Shown here: positions 15,042 to 23,970 of the stretch, piece by piece
Position numbering within the stretch: the first letter of the stretch is position 1
Layout of the letters: every line of letters starts with the position of its first letter
DNA from: Pseudomonas lundensis
GTDB taxonomy: Bacteria; Pseudomonadota; Gammaproteobacteria; Pseudomonadales; Pseudomonadaceae
DNA: 64,000 nucleotides
Assembly (NCBI RefSeq): GCF_001042985.1
Contig: NZ_JYKY01000005.1
Span: forward strand, 152,437-216,436
Direction: 5' to 3'
The notes under the pieces: model-generated
Databases searched by the model: none
Told to the model about the DNA's origin: nothing
What the model saw: the letters and a program-made list of their open reading frames with translations, nothing else
Made by a program: the position numbers and the translations under genes

Positions 15042-17228
15042 ATGAACCATTTGCCCGCCCCGGTACGCTGGCTGTATTCGCTGGAATGGCGCCGAGGCTT
15101 TTTTGACTGGGCACGCAGCGATGGCGTGACCTGGGTGCATATTTTCAAAGTACTGGTCGCGGCGTTTCTGACCCTGTGGCTGGCCATGCGCCTGGAGTTG
15201 CCGCAGCCGCGTACCGCGATGATCACCGTGTTCATCGTGATGCAACCGCAGAGCGGTCAGGTGTTCGCTAAAAGCTTTTATCGCTTTTTGGGCACCCTGA
15301 CCGGGTCGGCCGTGATGGTGGCGCTGATCGCGCTGTTCGCGCAAAACACCGCCTTGTTTCTCGGTGCCATGGCGATCTGGGTCGGCATTTGCTCGGCCGG
15401 TGCCGCGCGCTGCCGTAACTTTCGCGCCTATGGCTTTGTACTGGCCGGGTACACCGCGGCGATGGTGGGCTTGCCCGCGCTGGCGCACCCCGATGGCGCG
15501 TTCATGGCCGCCGTGTGGCGGGTGCTGGAAATCTCGCTCGGCATCCTCTGCTCCACCGTGATCAGTGCCGCGATTTTGCCGAAAACCGCAGGCGCGGCGA
15601 TGCACAACGCCTTGTACCAGCGCTTCGGTGTGTTCGCCGGATTCGTGGCCCAGGGCTTGCGCGGCCAGTCCACCCAGCAAGACTACGAAGCCAGCAACGT
15701 GCGTTTCATTGGCGAAAGTGTCGGGCTCGAAGGCATGCGCAGCGTGACCGTCTTCGAAGACCCGCACATGCGCCGCCGCAGCGGTCGCCTGAGCCGCCTG
15801 AACAGCGAGTTCATGGCCATCACCACGCGCTTCAATGCGCTGCACCAATTGCTGGCCCGTCTGCGCAGCCGTGGCGTGGTGCAAGTGGTGGGCGCCATTG
15901 AGCCGGAGCTGGAGCTGCTGGCGCAGTTGCTCGACACCTACAGCGGCCGTTCGCTGACCGACAAGGACGCCGCCGTGCTGGCCGAACAACTGGCGGCGTT
16001 CAAGGCCGGTTTGCCGGAGCACGTGCGCAACCTGCGGGTCCAGTTTCTGGAAACCGACCCCAGCCCTTCGGACTTTCTGGACTTCAACACCGCTTATGAG
16101 CTGTTGTACCGGTTTGTCGACGACATGCTCAGCTACGCACTGACCCACGCTTCGCTGGCCGATCACACCCACGAGCGCGAGCGCTGGGATCAGCCCTTCA
16201 TCTCGCAAACCAACTGGTGGTCGGCGGCGGCCTCGGGCATACGGGCCTCGTTCATTCTGGTGGTGCTGGGCACGTACTGGGTGATGACGGCCTGGCCCAG
16301 CGGCGCCACCATGACCCTGATTGCCGCCGCCACAGTGGGCCTGTCGGCGGCGACGCCCAACCCCAAGCGCATGGCTTTTCAAATGGCCTGCGGGACGTTC
16401 ATCGGTGCGGTGGTGGGTTTTTTCGAGATGTTCTTCGTGCTGCCCCACATCGACGGTTTCCCGTTGCTGTGCCTGGTGCTGACCCCGGTGATCATGCTTG
16501 GCTCATTCCTGACATCGCGTGCCAATTACGCCGGGGTCGGGCTGGGGTTGTTGATCTTTTTCAGCACCGGCTCAGTGCCCGACAACCTGACCGTTTACAA
16601 CCCGTACCAGTTCATCAACGACTACATCGCCATGGTCATCGGCATGCTGGTCTGCGCCGCTGCTGGCGCAATCATCCTGCCGCCCAACAGCCGCTGGTTA
16701 TGGAGCCGTCTGGAGCAAGACCTGCGCGAGCAAGTGGTGTACGCCATCAGCGGCAAGTTGAAAGGCTTGAGCTCCAGCCTCGAAAGCCGCACCCGCGACC
16801 TGATGAATCAGGCCTACGGTCTGGCCGCCGGTCAGCCGCAGGTGCAACGGACCTTGTTGCGCTGGATGTTCGTGGTGCTGGAAGTGGGCCACGCGATTAT
16901 CGAATTGCGCAAAGAACAAGCGATTTTGCCGATTCACCCGGCCTACGCCGAATCTCAGCCCTGGCGCCAGGCGATCCGCGTCATGGGCCGGGCCTTGGTG
17001 CGCCTGTTTATCAGCCCCGGCGAAAGCAACCTGGAACGCGCCCTGATCGCCGTGGACCACGCCATCAGCCGGGTGCAGGCCACCGACGAACCGTTTGCCC
17101 GCAACTTCGACACCTCGGCGTTGGTCCGGGTGCAAAGCTACCTGCACTTCATTCGTACCTCACTGCTGGATCCGCAATCGCCGCTGGCCGCCTACGCGCA
17201 GCCGCAAGGACTTGAACATGCCTCGTGA
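15042..17228 (+). CDS. FUSC-family (AaeB-like) efflux permease
   Basis: The 728-residue inner-membrane protein has two blocks of about five to six membrane helices (about 30-180 and 395-540), each followed by a long cytoplasmic helical region. This is the architecture of the aromatic acid exporter family. Markers are RTAMITVFIVMQPQSGQVFAK in the first block and WPSGATMTLIAAATVGLSA in the second. It overlaps the following DUF1656 gene by 11 bases. With the HlyD and NodT proteins it should form a tripartite pump, probably for p-hydroxybenzoate-like acids; the substrate is inferred from family. Confidence 0.88.
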   Translation: MNHLPAPVRWLYSLEWRRGFFDWARSDGVTWVHIFKVLVAAFLTLWLAMRLELPQPRTAMITVFIVMQPQSGQVFAKSFYRFLGTLTGSAVMVALIALFAQNTALFLGAMAIWVGICSAGAARCRNFRAYGFVLAGYTAAMVGLPALAHPDGAFMAAVWRVLEISLGILCSTVISAAILPKTAGAAMHNALYQRFGVFAGFVAQGLRGQSTQQDYEASNVRFIGESVGLEGMRSVTVFEDPHMRRRSGRLSRLNSEFMAITTRFNALHQLLARLRSRGVVQVVGAIEPELELLAQLLDTYSGRSLTDKDAAVLAEQLAAFKAGLPEHVRNLRVQFLETDPSPSDFLDFNTAYELLYRFVDDMLSYALTHASLADHTHERERWDQPFISQTNWWSAAASGIRASFILVVLGTYWVMTAWPSGATMTLIAAATVGLSAATPNPKRMAFQMACGTFIGAVVGFFEMFFVLPHIDGFPLLCLVLTPVIMLGSFLTSRANYAGVGLGLLIFFSTGSVPDNLTVYNPYQFINDYIAMVIGMLVCAAAGAIILPPNSRWLWSRLEQDLREQVVYAISGKLKGLSSSLESRTRDLMNQAYGLAAGQPQVQRTLLRWMFVVLEVGHAIIELRKEQAILPIHPAYAESQPWRQAIRVMGRALVRLFISPGESNLERALIAVDHAISRVQATDEPFARNFDTSALVRVQSYLHFIRTSLLDPQSPLAAYAQPQGLEHAS

Positions 17229-17418
17229 AATCGCCTTCCACGGCGTCTATATGCCCACCATGACCCTGATGTTTTTTATCGCGGCGGGGTTGGCGTGGGG
17301 CTTTGACCGACTGTTTTCCGGCTACGACCTGTACCGCTTCTTCTGGCACCCGGCGCTGCTGCGCCTGAGCCTGTTTGCTTGTCTTTTTGGCGCCATGGCG
17401 CTCACTGTTTACCGTTGA
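17218..17418 (+). CDS. DUF1656 small membrane protein (AaeX-like)
   Basis: The 66-residue protein has two membrane helices: MPTMTLMFFIAAGLAWGF, and one centred on LLRLSLFACLFGAMAL. The start MPREIAFHGVYMP is typical of DUF1656, whose members sit between FUSC and HlyD genes in aae-type operons. The ATG lies inside the end of the permease gene, which implies translational coupling. Role unknown; perhaps a pump assembly subunit. Confidence 0.85.
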   Translation: MPREIAFHGVYMPTMTLMFFIAAGLAWGFDRLFSGYDLYRFFWHPALLRLSLFACLFGAMALTVYR

Positions 17419-17428
17419 GACCGATCCG

Positions 17429-18307
17429 ATGAAAAAGTTCTTCAGCCTGCTTGCCACCTTGCTGGTTTTGGCCCTTGCAATATGGATCGGCCGAACCCTG
17501 TGGGTGCATTACATGAACACCCCCTGGACCCGCGACGGCCGCGTGCGCGCCGACATCATCAACGTCGCGGCGGACGTCAACGGTTACGTGGTCAACGTGC
17601 CGGTCAAGGACAACCAGTTGGTGAAAAAGGGCGACGTGTTGCTGGAAATCGACCCCGAGCACTACGAAATTGCCGTCAAACAGGCCCAGTCGCTGGTGGC
17701 TTCGCGCAAGGCCACGTGGGAGATGCGCAAGCTCAACGCCCATCGCCGGGCGGACATGGACAACCTGGTGATCTCAAAAGAAAACCGTGACGACGCCACC
17801 AACATCGCGGATTCGGCCCTGGCCGATTACCAGCACGCGCTGGCCCAGCTCGATGCCGCGCTGCTGAACCTCAAACGCACCCAAGTACTGGCCACGGTCG
17901 ATGGTTACGTCACCAACCTGAATGTACACCGGGGCGACTACGCCCGGATCGGTGACCCGAAAATGGCGGTGGTCGATAAAGATTCGTTCTGGGTGTATGG
18001 CTTCTTCGAAGAAACCAAACTGCCGCACATCCGCGTGGGCGATAAAGCCGAGCTGCAAATGATGAGTGGCGAAGTGCTCAAAGGTCACGTCGAGAGCATC
18101 TCGCGCGGCATCTACGACCGGGACAACCCCGAAAGCCGCGAGTTGGTGGCCGACGTCAACCCGACATTCAACTGGGTGCGTCTGGCCCAGCGGGTGCCCG
18201 TGCGTATCCACATCGACGAAATCCCCGAGGGGTTCCTGCTCGCTGCCGGCACCACCTGTACCGTGATCGTGCAACAGGATGACGTGGACACGCATCCCGA
18301 GCACTAA
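17429..18307 (+). CDS. HlyD-family periplasmic adaptor (AaeA-like)
   Basis: The 292-residue membrane fusion protein has an N-terminal anchor helix (FFSLLATLLVLALAIWIG) and a lipoyl half-motif YVVNVPVKDNQLVKKGDVL. A short coiled-coil hairpin (about 75-145) precedes the second half-motif VLATVDGYVTNLNVHRGDY, and a beta-barrel follows (FWVYGFFEETKLPHIRVGD). It starts ten bases after the DUF1656 stop and closes the operon. It bridges the FUSC permease and the NodT outer-membrane protein. Confidence 0.9.
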   Translation: MKKFFSLLATLLVLALAIWIGRTLWVHYMNTPWTRDGRVRADIINVAADVNGYVVNVPVKDNQLVKKGDVLLEIDPEHYEIAVKQAQSLVASRKATWEMRKLNAHRRADMDNLVISKENRDDATNIADSALADYQHALAQLDAALLNLKRTQVLATVDGYVTNLNVHRGDYARIGDPKMAVVDKDSFWVYGFFEETKLPHIRVGDKAELQMMSGEVLKGHVESISRGIYDRDNPESRELVADVNPTFNWVRLAQRVPVRIHIDEIPEGFLLAAGTTCTVIVQQDDVDTHPEH

Positions 18308-18375
18308 GGGGCTGTGCGCGTATCACCTATAGCCAGCGACGCGGCTTGCCATGACGCGGGAACACACCCTGAGGG

Positions 18376-18771
18376 TTAACCCGCGACAAACGTCTCATGC
18401 AAATGACGCCACAGCAACGTGCCGTGAGCGTCTTGCTCAAACACAGCGGTGGCCCGCCGATCGGTTCGGTTGCCGTTGTGTTCTTCCTGCACTTCGCGGT
18501 AACCGATGACCGCCCCCCCTGCGTATAAGGCGATGCCTTGAAATTCGCTGAGGGTGATGACCAGCCCCGGGCGTGCCCCGCGCAACTGTTCAAACAGGGC
18601 TTCCATGCTACTTAAATTGAGCGTATTGCCGCTGGGCGTGATCATCGAAAACTGTGCTGAGAAGCGGGCCAGCAACGTGGGCAGTACGCCCGGTTCCAGC
18701 CCGCAAAACCAGCCTTCAATCTCGACGTGGGTTTCTTGGACCAGGTCGAAGTAGCGCGAGTAGTCAGTCAT
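18376..18771 (-). CDS. Small NTF2-like (SnoaL/DUF4440-type) protein
   Basis: The 131-residue protein has the alpha-plus-beta cone look of the NTF2-like superfamily: an N-terminal helix DYSRYFDLVQETHVEIEGWF, then LARFSAQFSMITPSG, and strands around VITLSEFQGIALYAGGAVIGY and RATAVFEQD. The ATG at 18771 (GAGA nine bases upstream) fits better than the longer frame, which runs into the MFS gene. It follows the MFS gene by 14 bases, so it is probably cotranscribed. Function unknown. Confidence 0.65.
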   Translation of the reverse strand: MTDYSRYFDLVQETHVEIEGWFCGLEPGVLPTLLARFSAQFSMITPSGNTLNLSSMEALFEQLRGARPGLVITLSEFQGIALYAGGAVIGYREVQEEHNGNRTDRRATAVFEQDAHGTLLWRHLHETFVAG

Positions 18772-18785
18772 CACATTCTCTTGAG

Positions 18786-19988
18786 TCAGGGCGCCAGCAA
18801 GGCCAGCACGCGTGGAGTATTGAGGCGTAAAGCGGGAATGAGCGGTACCAGCGTCATGCCAGCGCCGATGGCAAAGCATAGGGCAAAGGCGTGGGACGTC
18901 GAGGTGATGCTGCTCAAGGCACTGAACAGGCCCATCATCAGCGCCGGGCCCAGCAGAAAGCTCAACTGCCGGTTGAGGTTCCAGAGCGCGCTGGCGGGTG
19001 CCATGTGGTCAGCGGGTACGTCAATGAAGGCGGTGTTCTGTGCTGTGCTGCTGCACAGGCTGCCGCCAAACCCCATCAGCGCGTAAAGCGCCATGGGCAA
19101 CCAGAGGGGGCCGTCCTGCAGCTGGATCAACAAGGCGATGCCGAGTGCCTGCGCGCTCATGCCTGCCAGCAACAAGGGTTTGGGCCCCCACCGATTGAAC
19201 CGGTAGCGGCTCAGGGCAATACCCAGTGCGGACGCCAGCGCCCAGGGCAGCATCAGCGCACCGGTCTGTGCCGGGCCGTAACCCAACTGATGCACATACA
19301 AAATGCTCACCAGCTGTGTGCCCATGAAAATCCCCGGAATGCACAGGTACGTCAGCATCGCGACGCGCAGCAGCGGGCTTTTGAGCAGGTGCGCCAGGGT
19401 CGCCAGCCGCACCGGCGCGGGCCGTGCCGATTGAGTGACGGGCCGGACCCAGCACTGCGTCAGTAACAGTGCAATCAGCGCCAGCGGCAGGTTGGCATAA
19501 AACACCCAGCGCCATGACGTCGCCTCTACCACCCAGCCGCCCAGCACCGGTGACAGGGCCGGCACCATCAGGGCCACCAGCAGGATCACCGATGTCAGCC
19601 GCGCCCGCTCATGGGGGCGAAACTCGCGATACACCATGGCTTGTCCCACCGGGATCAACAACCCGCCGCCCAGCCCTTGCAGCAGGCGCCAGCCGATCAG
19701 CGTTTCAATCGAGGTCGCTTGCGCCACCCCCCAGGTCGCCGCCGTAAACACCCCCAGTGAAATCAGCAGCAGGCGCTTTTCGCCCACCACGGCTGCCAGC
19801 CACACACTGGGCAGAATAATCAGGGTCAGGCCCAACATGTAGGCATTACCGATCCAGGCCAGTTGCGATACCGATGCCTGCAGATCCACACCGATTTGCG
19901 GGTAGGCAATCGACACGGCAAACATGTTCACCAGATCCAGCGCAAAGCTCAGCAGGTACACCGCGGCGATTTTAGTGCGATAGGCCAT
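18786..19988 (-). CDS. MFS drug/solute exporter (DHA2-like)
   Basis: The 400-residue transporter has twelve predicted membrane segments. The inter-helix motif A is weak (WLAAVVGEKRLLL), motif B is present (LIGWRLLQGLGGGLLIPVGQA), and motif C is seen in ALMVPALSPVLGGWVVE; motif C marks drug-proton antiporters. The ATG at 19988 has an ideal ribosome site AAGGAGG. The LysR gene lies divergently across 109 bp holding a perfect palindrome. Export of a toxic compound under LysR control is the likely role. Confidence 0.87.
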   Translation of the reverse strand: MAYRTKIAAVYLLSFALDLVNMFAVSIAYPQIGVDLQASVSQLAWIGNAYMLGLTLIILPSVWLAAVVGEKRLLLISLGVFTAATWGVAQATSIETLIGWRLLQGLGGGLLIPVGQAMVYREFRPHERARLTSVILLVALMVPALSPVLGGWVVEATSWRWVFYANLPLALIALLLTQCWVRPVTQSARPAPVRLATLAHLLKSPLLRVAMLTYLCIPGIFMGTQLVSILYVHQLGYGPAQTGALMLPWALASALGIALSRYRFNRWGPKPLLLAGMSAQALGIALLIQLQDGPLWLPMALYALMGFGGSLCSSTAQNTAFIDVPADHMAPASALWNLNRQLSFLLGPALMMGLFSALSSITSTSHAFALCFAIGAGMTLVPLIPALRLNTPRVLALLAP

Positions 19989-20060
19989 GACCGCCTCCTT
20001 GATCAGAGGCCGCACAGTAGGCGTCTTTTAGGGCTGGAGGAACGGGGTATGCGCTGCTAG

Positions 20061-20083
20061 ATTGTCAAAATATTTTTGACAAT
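20061..20083. promoter_or_regulatory. Perfect palindrome, probable LysR operator
   Basis: ATTGTCAAAA-TAT-TTTTGACAAT has ten perfectly paired bases per arm and contains a T-N11-A LysR box. It lies between the divergent MFS and LysR genes, only 14 bases before the LysR GTG, which suits autoregulation together with control of the exporter. Confidence 0.7.
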
Positions 20084-20097
20084 AGGTGGCATTTGGC

Positions 20098-21006
20098 GTG
20101 GTCAGTCTTGATCGTTTCGACACTTTCAAAGCCGTGGTGGAAGCCGGTTCCCTGACCGCGGCGGCTGATTTGCTGGGGCAGACCCGGGCCGTGGTCAGCT
20201 TCACCATCAAGCGCCTGGAGGCTGAACTGGGCGTCACCTTGCTCACCCGCAACACTCGGCGGCTGGCGCTGACAGAAGCGGGCGAACGTTTTTATGTGCG
20301 CTGTTTGAGCATGCTGGAAGCGGCGCAACTGGCCATCGACGAAGCCCGTGGCGAACACACCGGGCTCAAGGGCACGCTGCGCGTGACCACCACGGTGGAA
20401 TATGCGCTGGCCAGCGTGGTGCCTGCGCTGGAAGTGTTTGGCGCGTTGCACCCCGATCTCACGGTGCACCTGTCGACGTCATCGACCCACGCTGACTTGA
20501 TCTCCGAACGCTTCGATGTGGCCCTGCGCCTGGGTCGCATCCTCGACTCCAGCCACCGCGCCGTGCAATTGAGTACCTTCGAGATTTTACCGGTGGCGTC
20601 ACCGGGGTTTGTGCGGACTCAGCCGCCCATCGACAGCGTGCGGGCACTGGAGCACACCCCGTGGCTGGCGCATGGTCGGGTGGGGGAATTGAATGTGACG
20701 GAGCGCAGCACGGGTGCGGTTCGGCCCTACGCGCCCGACCCCGACAAGGTGCGCCTCAAGGCCGATCACGCCTCGGTGCTGCGGGCGTTTGCACTGAGCG
20801 GGCAGGGCGTGGCGATTCTGCCCGACTGGTTGATTGACGATGACCTGCGAAGCGGCCGCTTGGTGCACGTGTTGCCGCAGTGGCAGTTCACCCCCCAAGG
20901 CGTGTATGCGTTGTACCCCGACACCCGCCACTTGCCCCTCAAGGTGCGGGCGTTTATCGACTTTATGAAAAACCGCGAGGCGGGTTCAGGCCGAAACGTT
21001 TCATAA
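20098..21006 (+). CDS. LysR-family regulator, divergent from MFS exporter
   Basis: The 302-residue regulator has the winged helix-turn-helix at 1-60 (FKAVVEAGSLTAAADLLGQTRAV) and an effector domain from about 88 (LKGTLRVTTTVEYALASVVP). I chose the GTG at 20098 because AGGTGG lies eight bases upstream; an earlier GTG at 20086 is only three bases from the palindrome. Its last 44 bases overlap the convergent SDR gene. It belongs to the branch acting on neighbouring exporter or reductase genes. Confidence 0.85.
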   Translation: MVSLDRFDTFKAVVEAGSLTAAADLLGQTRAVVSFTIKRLEAELGVTLLTRNTRRLALTEAGERFYVRCLSMLEAAQLAIDEARGEHTGLKGTLRVTTTVEYALASVVPALEVFGALHPDLTVHLSTSSTHADLISERFDVALRLGRILDSSHRAVQLSTFEILPVASPGFVRTQPPIDSVRALEHTPWLAHGRVGELNVTERSTGAVRPYAPDPDKVRLKADHASVLRAFALSGQGVAILPDWLIDDDLRSGRLVHVLPQWQFTPQGVYALYPDTRHLPLKVRAFIDFMKNREAGSGRNVS

Positions 21007-21796
21007 GGATGTTTTGCAGCAGCCAGCGCGGCATCAATGCGGCCAGCAGCGGCAGGGCGCGGCTGCCGTTGCCGTAACGCAACAAGGCCGGAGGCCGGGG
21101 CTTGCGGCTGGCCTTGAAAACCACCTGCGCCAATGCCGCGACCGGGGTCGGGTTGTCTTGCGATGCCGTGGCGCGGGCGCGAATCCCCTCACGCATCGGC
21201 CACCACGGCGAATCCTCGGCGATCAACACTTCAGCGCAGGCGCTGGCGTTTTTTGCAAAGTGGGTGTCGATGGCGCCGGGCTGCACTTCCATCACCCGCA
21301 CCCCCAGCGGTGCCAGCTCCATGCGCATGGCTTCGCTCAAGGCGTGTACGGCTGCTTTCGACGCGCAGTACGCCCCGGCAAACGGCGTGACCAGCACCCC
21401 TGAAACGCTGCCGATATTGACCACCAGCCCGCGGTTGCTGCGCAGCGGCTCCAGCAGGGATTGGGTCATGCCCACAATCGAGAACACATTGGTTTCAAAT
21501 TGCAATTGCAGTGCCTCAACCCCGCCGTCGAGCACGGGGCCCATGGCGCCATAGCCAGCGTTGTTGATCAACACGTCCAGGCCTTGGCCGTGCTGCTTGA
21601 TGCGCTTGCTCAGCCGGTCGACGTCAAGGCTGTCGTTGACATCCAGTTGCACGGCGACAAAGCCATCGGCCTTTAATTGCGCCACATCGGCCGTTTTGCG
21701 GGCCGTGACCCACACCTCATAACCGGCGTGTTTATAGGCATCCGCCAGGGCGCGGCCAATGCCGCTGGAACAGCCAGTGATTAAAACGAGGGGCAT
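20963..21796 (-). CDS. Short-chain dehydrogenase/reductase
   Basis: The 277-residue SDR has the cofactor motif LITGCSSGIGRAL at 5-17, NNAGYG at about 80, the catalytic serine in VNIGSVSG and the YxxxK pair in AYCASK. The C-terminal part (LIAEDSPWWPMREGIRARA, then RPPALLRYGNG) resembles retinol-dehydrogenase-like oxidoreductases acting on hydrophobic alcohols. The ATG at 21796 is preferred over the TTG one codon upstream. Substrate unknown. It overlaps the LysR gene tail to tail. Confidence 0.85.
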   Translation of the reverse strand: MPLVLITGCSSGIGRALADAYKHAGYEVWVTARKTADVAQLKADGFVAVQLDVNDSLDVDRLSKRIKQHGQGLDVLINNAGYGAMGPVLDGGVEALQLQFETNVFSIVGMTQSLLEPLRSNRGLVVNIGSVSGVLVTPFAGAYCASKAAVHALSEAMRMELAPLGVRVMEVQPGAIDTHFAKNASACAEVLIAEDSPWWPMREGIRARATASQDNPTPVAALAQVVFKASRKPRPPALLRYGNGSRALPLLAALMPRWLLQNILMKRFGLNPPRGFS

Positions 21797-21826
21797 CAAA
21801 ACGTCCTTGAGAGCGGCTAAAAAAGA

Positions 21827-22291
21827 TCAGTTGGAAAAACTGCCTTGCAGGCGTTCAGCCCGAAATTCCAGGGTTTGCGCACGGTAACCGGCACGCAACG
21901 GCGGCAAGGGCAAGCAATCGTGCCACACCGCGCCTGCTTGCAGTTCACCCGGCCCACGGTAACGCGGGGCAGTGTAGAGGTTGTCGGCCAGGTTGACCGT
22001 ATCGCCCGGCGCATAAGCCGCCACGCGCCAGCCCAGTTCAAGCAAGGGCACATCGTTGCCATTACGCAGGGTCAGGCTCAGGGGACGGTCGGCCGGGCAC
22101 TGCTCGGGCGCATACACCATGCGCAGTTCCAGGCGGGCCAATTGTTGGGCTTCACGGTGATCGAGCCAGGCGACCGAAGCGGCCACAACCGCCAGCCCCG
22201 CCACGGCTGCCAGTGAAACCGGCAAGGCTTTGGACGGGTAGCGCAGCAGCAGGACCAACCAGGTGATGATCAGTAGAACGCCGATAAGCAT
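21827..22291 (-). CDS. Small membrane protein of unknown function
   Basis: The 154-residue protein has two hydrophobic segments (LIGVLLIITWLVLLL and ALPVSLAAVAGLAVVAASVAW) and then a soluble domain of about 100 residues with a CPADRPLSLTLRNGND segment, which looks like a beta-sandwich. The second cysteine is in WHDCLPLPPL. Similar proteins occur in many Pseudomonas genomes, but I cannot name a function. It follows the alginate operon on the same strand after a hairpin repeat. Confidence 0.6.
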   Translation of the reverse strand: MLIGVLLIITWLVLLLRYPSKALPVSLAAVAGLAVVAASVAWLDHREAQQLARLELRMVYAPEQCPADRPLSLTLRNGNDVPLLELGWRVAAYAPGDTVNLADNLYTAPRYRGPGELQAGAVWHDCLPLPPLRAGYRAQTLEFRAERLQGSFSN

Positions 22292-22372
22292 GACGCTCGC
22301 CTCGCAGAGAGTGGAGGGACATCCTACTGAAGCTTAGGTGGGAATGGCGAATTCGGATGACACCAAGGCCGG

Positions 22373-22416
22373 CCCTCACCGCGCCCTCTCCATTAGGGAG
22401 AGGGCCGGGGTGAGGG
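22373..22416. repeat. Nested hairpin repeat (CCCTCTCC family)
   Basis: An inner stem CCCTCTCC / GGAGAGGG with an ATTA loop is enclosed by an outer stem CCCTCACC / GGTGAGGG. It is the same family as at 27525 and 6683. It lies 25 bases beyond the algA stop and may also end alginate transcripts. Confidence 0.7.
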
Positions 22417-22440
22417 CAGGCGGCCGGGCAGGTAACGCGC

Positions 22441-23892
22441 TTACTGCGCAATCGTCTTGACTGACACGCCACGTTCAACGGGCGTCGAGCGACCGTACAC
22501 GTCTTCAAACCGCTCGATGTCGTCTTCACCCAAATAGCTGCCGGACTGCACTTCGATGATTTCCAGCGGGATTTTCCCCGGGTTGCGCAGGCGGTGTACC
22601 GAGGCAATCGGGATGTAGGTGGACTGGTTTTCGGTCAGCAGGAATACGTTTTCGTCACACGTCACTTCCGCCGTGCCCGACACCACAATCCAGTGTTCGG
22701 CGCGGTGGTGGTGCATTTGCAACGACAGGCAGGCCCCCGGCTTGACCGAGATGTGCTTGACCTGGAAGCGCCCGCCCATGTCCACCGAGTCGTACGACCC
22801 CCACGGACGATAAACTTCGCAGTGGTTCTGGGTTTCGCTGCGACCCTGTTCGTTCAGGGTGTTGACCATCTGTTTGACGCCCTGAACCTTGTCTTTGTGG
22901 GCAATCATCATCGCGTCTTTGGTTTCCACCACCACGATGTTGTCCAGGCCGATCACCGACACCAGTTTGCCGTTGCCATGGATCATGCAGTTGGTGCTGT
23001 CCTGAATCACCACGTCGCCTTTGCTCACGTTGCCATTGGCGTCTTTCTCATTGACATCCCACAACGACGACCAGCAGCCCACATCGCTCCAACCGGCCGT
23101 CAACGGCACGACGCAGGCGCGCTGGGTTTTTTCCATCACGGCGTAGTCAATCGAGTTGTCCGGGCAGCAGGCGAATGTGGCGTCGTCGATGTCCACGGTG
23201 TCGGCGTCTTGCTTGCTGCGTTCCAGGGTCAGCAGGCAGGTGTCGTAGATGTCCGGATCGTGTTTTTTCAGTTCTTCCAGGAAGCGGCTGGCGCGGAACA
23301 TGAACATGCCGCTGTTCCAGAAATAGCCGCCACTTTTGACGAATTCGGCAGCCCGCTTGGCGTCGGGTTTTTCGACAAAGGAGGCAACACGGCTCACGCC
23401 TTCGGGCAGCAGGGCGTCGGCGGTGGACTTGATGTAGCCATAACCGGTCTCAGGTTTGAGCGCAGGAACCCCAAACAGCACCATTTCGCCGCGTTCGGCA
23501 GCCACGGTGGCCAGCGCGAGGGCGCGTTGCAGGGCTTTCTGGTCTTCCAGCACGTGGTCGGCCGGCAGCACCAGCATCAACTCGTCGCGGCCTTCGTTAA
23601 TCAGCATCATCGCGGTCAGGGCAACAGCGGGCGCCGTGTTGCGGCCGAATGGCTCCATCAGGATGCGTTGGGTGTCCAGCTGGCGAGCCGCCAACTGTTC
23701 GTTGACGATGAAACGGTGCTCCTTGTTGCACACCACGATCGGCGCGTCCATGCCTTCAAACACCAGGCGCTCAAGGGTTTGCTGAAACAGGGTCTGCTCG
23801 CCGGTCAGGGCCAGAAACTGCTTGGGGAATTGCTTGCGCGACAAAGGCCACAGACGCGAACCACTACCACCTGAAAGAATTACCGGAATCAT
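22441..23892 (-). CDS. algA: Mannose-6-phosphate isomerase / mannose-1-phosphate guanylyltransferase
   Basis: The 483-residue bifunctional enzyme of GDP-mannose synthesis starts MIPVILSGGSGSRLWPLSR, the nucleotidyltransferase signature. EKP is visible in SFVEKPDAK. The C-terminal cupin isomerase has the metal-binding pattern PGACLSLQMHHHRAEHW, preceded by RPWGSYDSVD. The ATG at 23892 has GGAGAG nine bases upstream; the longer frame is unsupported. It makes mannose-6-phosphate from fructose-6-phosphate and later GDP-mannose, the substrate of AlgD. It is the last operon gene, separated from algF by 78 bp holding a hairpin. Confidence 0.96.
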   Translation of the reverse strand: MIPVILSGGSGSRLWPLSRKQFPKQFLALTGEQTLFQQTLERLVFEGMDAPIVVCNKEHRFIVNEQLAARQLDTQRILMEPFGRNTAPAVALTAMMLINEGRDELMLVLPADHVLEDQKALQRALALATVAAERGEMVLFGVPALKPETGYGYIKSTADALLPEGVSRVASFVEKPDAKRAAEFVKSGGYFWNSGMFMFRASRFLEELKKHDPDIYDTCLLTLERSKQDADTVDIDDATFACCPDNSIDYAVMEKTQRACVVPLTAGWSDVGCWSSLWDVNEKDANGNVSKGDVVIQDSTNCMIHGNGKLVSVIGLDNIVVVETKDAMMIAHKDKVQGVKQMVNTLNEQGRSETQNHCEVYRPWGSYDSVDMGGRFQVKHISVKPGACLSLQMHHHRAEHWIVVSGTAEVTCDENVFLLTENQSTYIPIASVHRLRNPGKIPLEIIEVQSGSYLGEDDIERFEDVYGRSTPVERGVSVKTIAQ

Positions 23893-23928
23893 GTTGTCTC
23901 TCCAAAAACTGAAATAGTTGTGTCTGAT

Positions 23929-23949
23929 GGCGCGAGGCTCGCTCGCGCC
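23929..23949. repeat. GC-rich REP-like hairpin between algF and algA
   Basis: Perfect eight-base arms GGCGCGAG / CTCGCGCC surround the loop GCTCG. The sequence resembles Pseudomonas REP elements built on GCGAGC..GCTCGC. It could protect upstream mRNA or reduce read-through into algA. Confidence 0.55.
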
Positions 23950-23970
23950 GGCACAGAGCAAAAAATTGAA

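Noticed and set aside
15036..16448. A 470-codon frame antisense to the FUSC permease gene
   Set aside because: Composition and position mark it as a shadow; the permease has clear membrane topology.
22594..23874. A 426-codon frame antisense to algA
   Set aside because: A shadow of algA; His/Val-rich composition typical of antisense frames in GC-rich genomes.
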